Positions 63,736-64,000 of a stretch of 64,000 bases of DNA are shown piece by piece. The notes beneath the pieces were generated by a model, which was not told the origin of the DNA, did not search any database, and saw nothing but the letters and a program-made list of their open reading frames with translations. The first letter of the stretch is position 1. The number at the start of each line of letters is the position of its first letter. Both the position numbers and the translations under genes were made by a program. The stretch comes from Paracoccaceae bacterium (GTDB taxonomy: Bacteria > Pseudomonadota > Alphaproteobacteria > Rhodobacterales > Rhodobacteraceae), in the NCBI GenBank assembly GCA_023383015.1, contig JAHDXW010000015.1, forward strand, positions 33,857-97,856, in the 5' to 3' direction.

Positions 63736-64000
63736 GGGCACTGTTGCACAGATCGGCGGAGGGGATTCATCTCGTGAATCCAGCGTGACAGCTGGGGCAC
63801 ATGAGCAGACCGACACCCCCGACCTACAAGACCAGGAACTGGCCCGCCCATAACGAAGCGCTGAAGCGCCGTGGTTCGCTGACGGTCTGGTTCGATCCCG
63901 CGATGACTTGGGACGCCGCGCCGACCGGCAAGCGCGGGCGGCAACCCGAGCTGCGGAGTTCACCACCAGCGACGTGGGGGACGCGCCCATGCTGCCCGAA
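63736..64000 (+). mobile_element. IS5-family element, left part, internally deleted
   Basis: Left end GGGCACTGTTGCAC near 63736, then a leader and the transposase start at 63801. The element runs past the window's edge, so its right end cannot be seen. The transposase is missing its middle (next entry), so this copy would be immobile on its own but may be mobilised in trans. Confidence 0.65.
63801..64000 (+). pseudogene. IS5-family transposase (IS903-like group), internal deletion and frameshift
   Basis: Begins MSRPTPPTYKTRNWPAHNEA and continues through WFDPAMTWDAAPTGKRGRQP, the typical N-terminus of an IS5-family enzyme. After codon 52 (63957) the sequence jumps to a downstream region: in another frame it reads AEFTTSDVGDAPMLPE, which in full-length relatives I remember lies some 100 residues further on. 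The catalytic core between is gone, and the frames do not match. The gene is broken before it leaves the window. Confidence 0.78.

Overview
The window is very GC-rich, densely packed alphaproteobacterial chromosome. A Rhodobacter-type gene transfer agent (GTA) cluster, a sarcosine oxidase operon in soxBDAG order, a DMSP lyase of the DddP type and a Mu-like prophage remnant of the kind seen in Rhodobacter all point to the Rhodobacterales (Rhodobacteraceae/Paracoccaceae). I cannot fix the genus. All family names rest on protein motifs and remembered family sequences; no search was run.

Layout. 1-10053 (minus strand) is the structural GTA cluster from g1 (small terminase) to the start of g15, with a promoter and a terminator-like hairpin just upstream of g1. 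10227-16490 holds mltG, fabF, acpP and fabG (minus), interrupted by a convergent pair: a group II PLP decarboxylase (+) and an unusual ureohydrolase (-). 16491-17202 is an orphan segment without a convincing gene. 17203-21720 is a 4.5-kb element with matching inverted ends: a Mu-like prophage reduced to repressor, Ner-like gene, a truncated transposase A, a fusion of transposition protein B with the tail of the Mu protease/scaffold gpI, and two right-end genes. It lies between fabG and fabD, so the usual fabD-fabG adjacency is broken.

22904-24352 is the rpsF-rpsR-rplI ribosomal operon, ending in a bidirectional terminator facing trigger factor, which sits just downstream of tRNA-Leu(UAG). 26002-29792 has a Hint-domain protein, dddP, a divergent HODM-type haem-dependent N-demethylase (DUF3445) and a lineage-specific hypothetical. 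29971-33537 is nitrogen regulation (glnA, glnB) and NAD(P)HX repair (nnrE, nnrD as separate genes). 33814-38650 has a hydrolase-OsmC fusion, then der, a BamB-like lipoprotein and a YfgM-like protein. 38856-43609 is an RND efflux pair, followed by a secreted caspase-like protein, an ATM1-type ABC exporter and a large LysM protein. 49825-53716 has a LOG-family gene overlapping rarD, sodB, and a TetR regulator divergent from a small two-gene unit. 53763-59271 is the heterotetrameric sarcosine oxidase operon, including an unannotated-looking 45-residue membrane protein. 59482-63415 has ccmI, ruvX, a DUF1289 protein, a TauE/SafE exporter and dusA. The window ends in a gene remnant cut by an internally deleted IS5-family element.

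Themes: methylated osmolyte use (DMSP, sarcosine, possibly dimethylamine), envelope assembly, fatty acid synthesis, and three grades of domesticated or decaying mobile DNA (GTA, Mu remnant, IS5 remnant).
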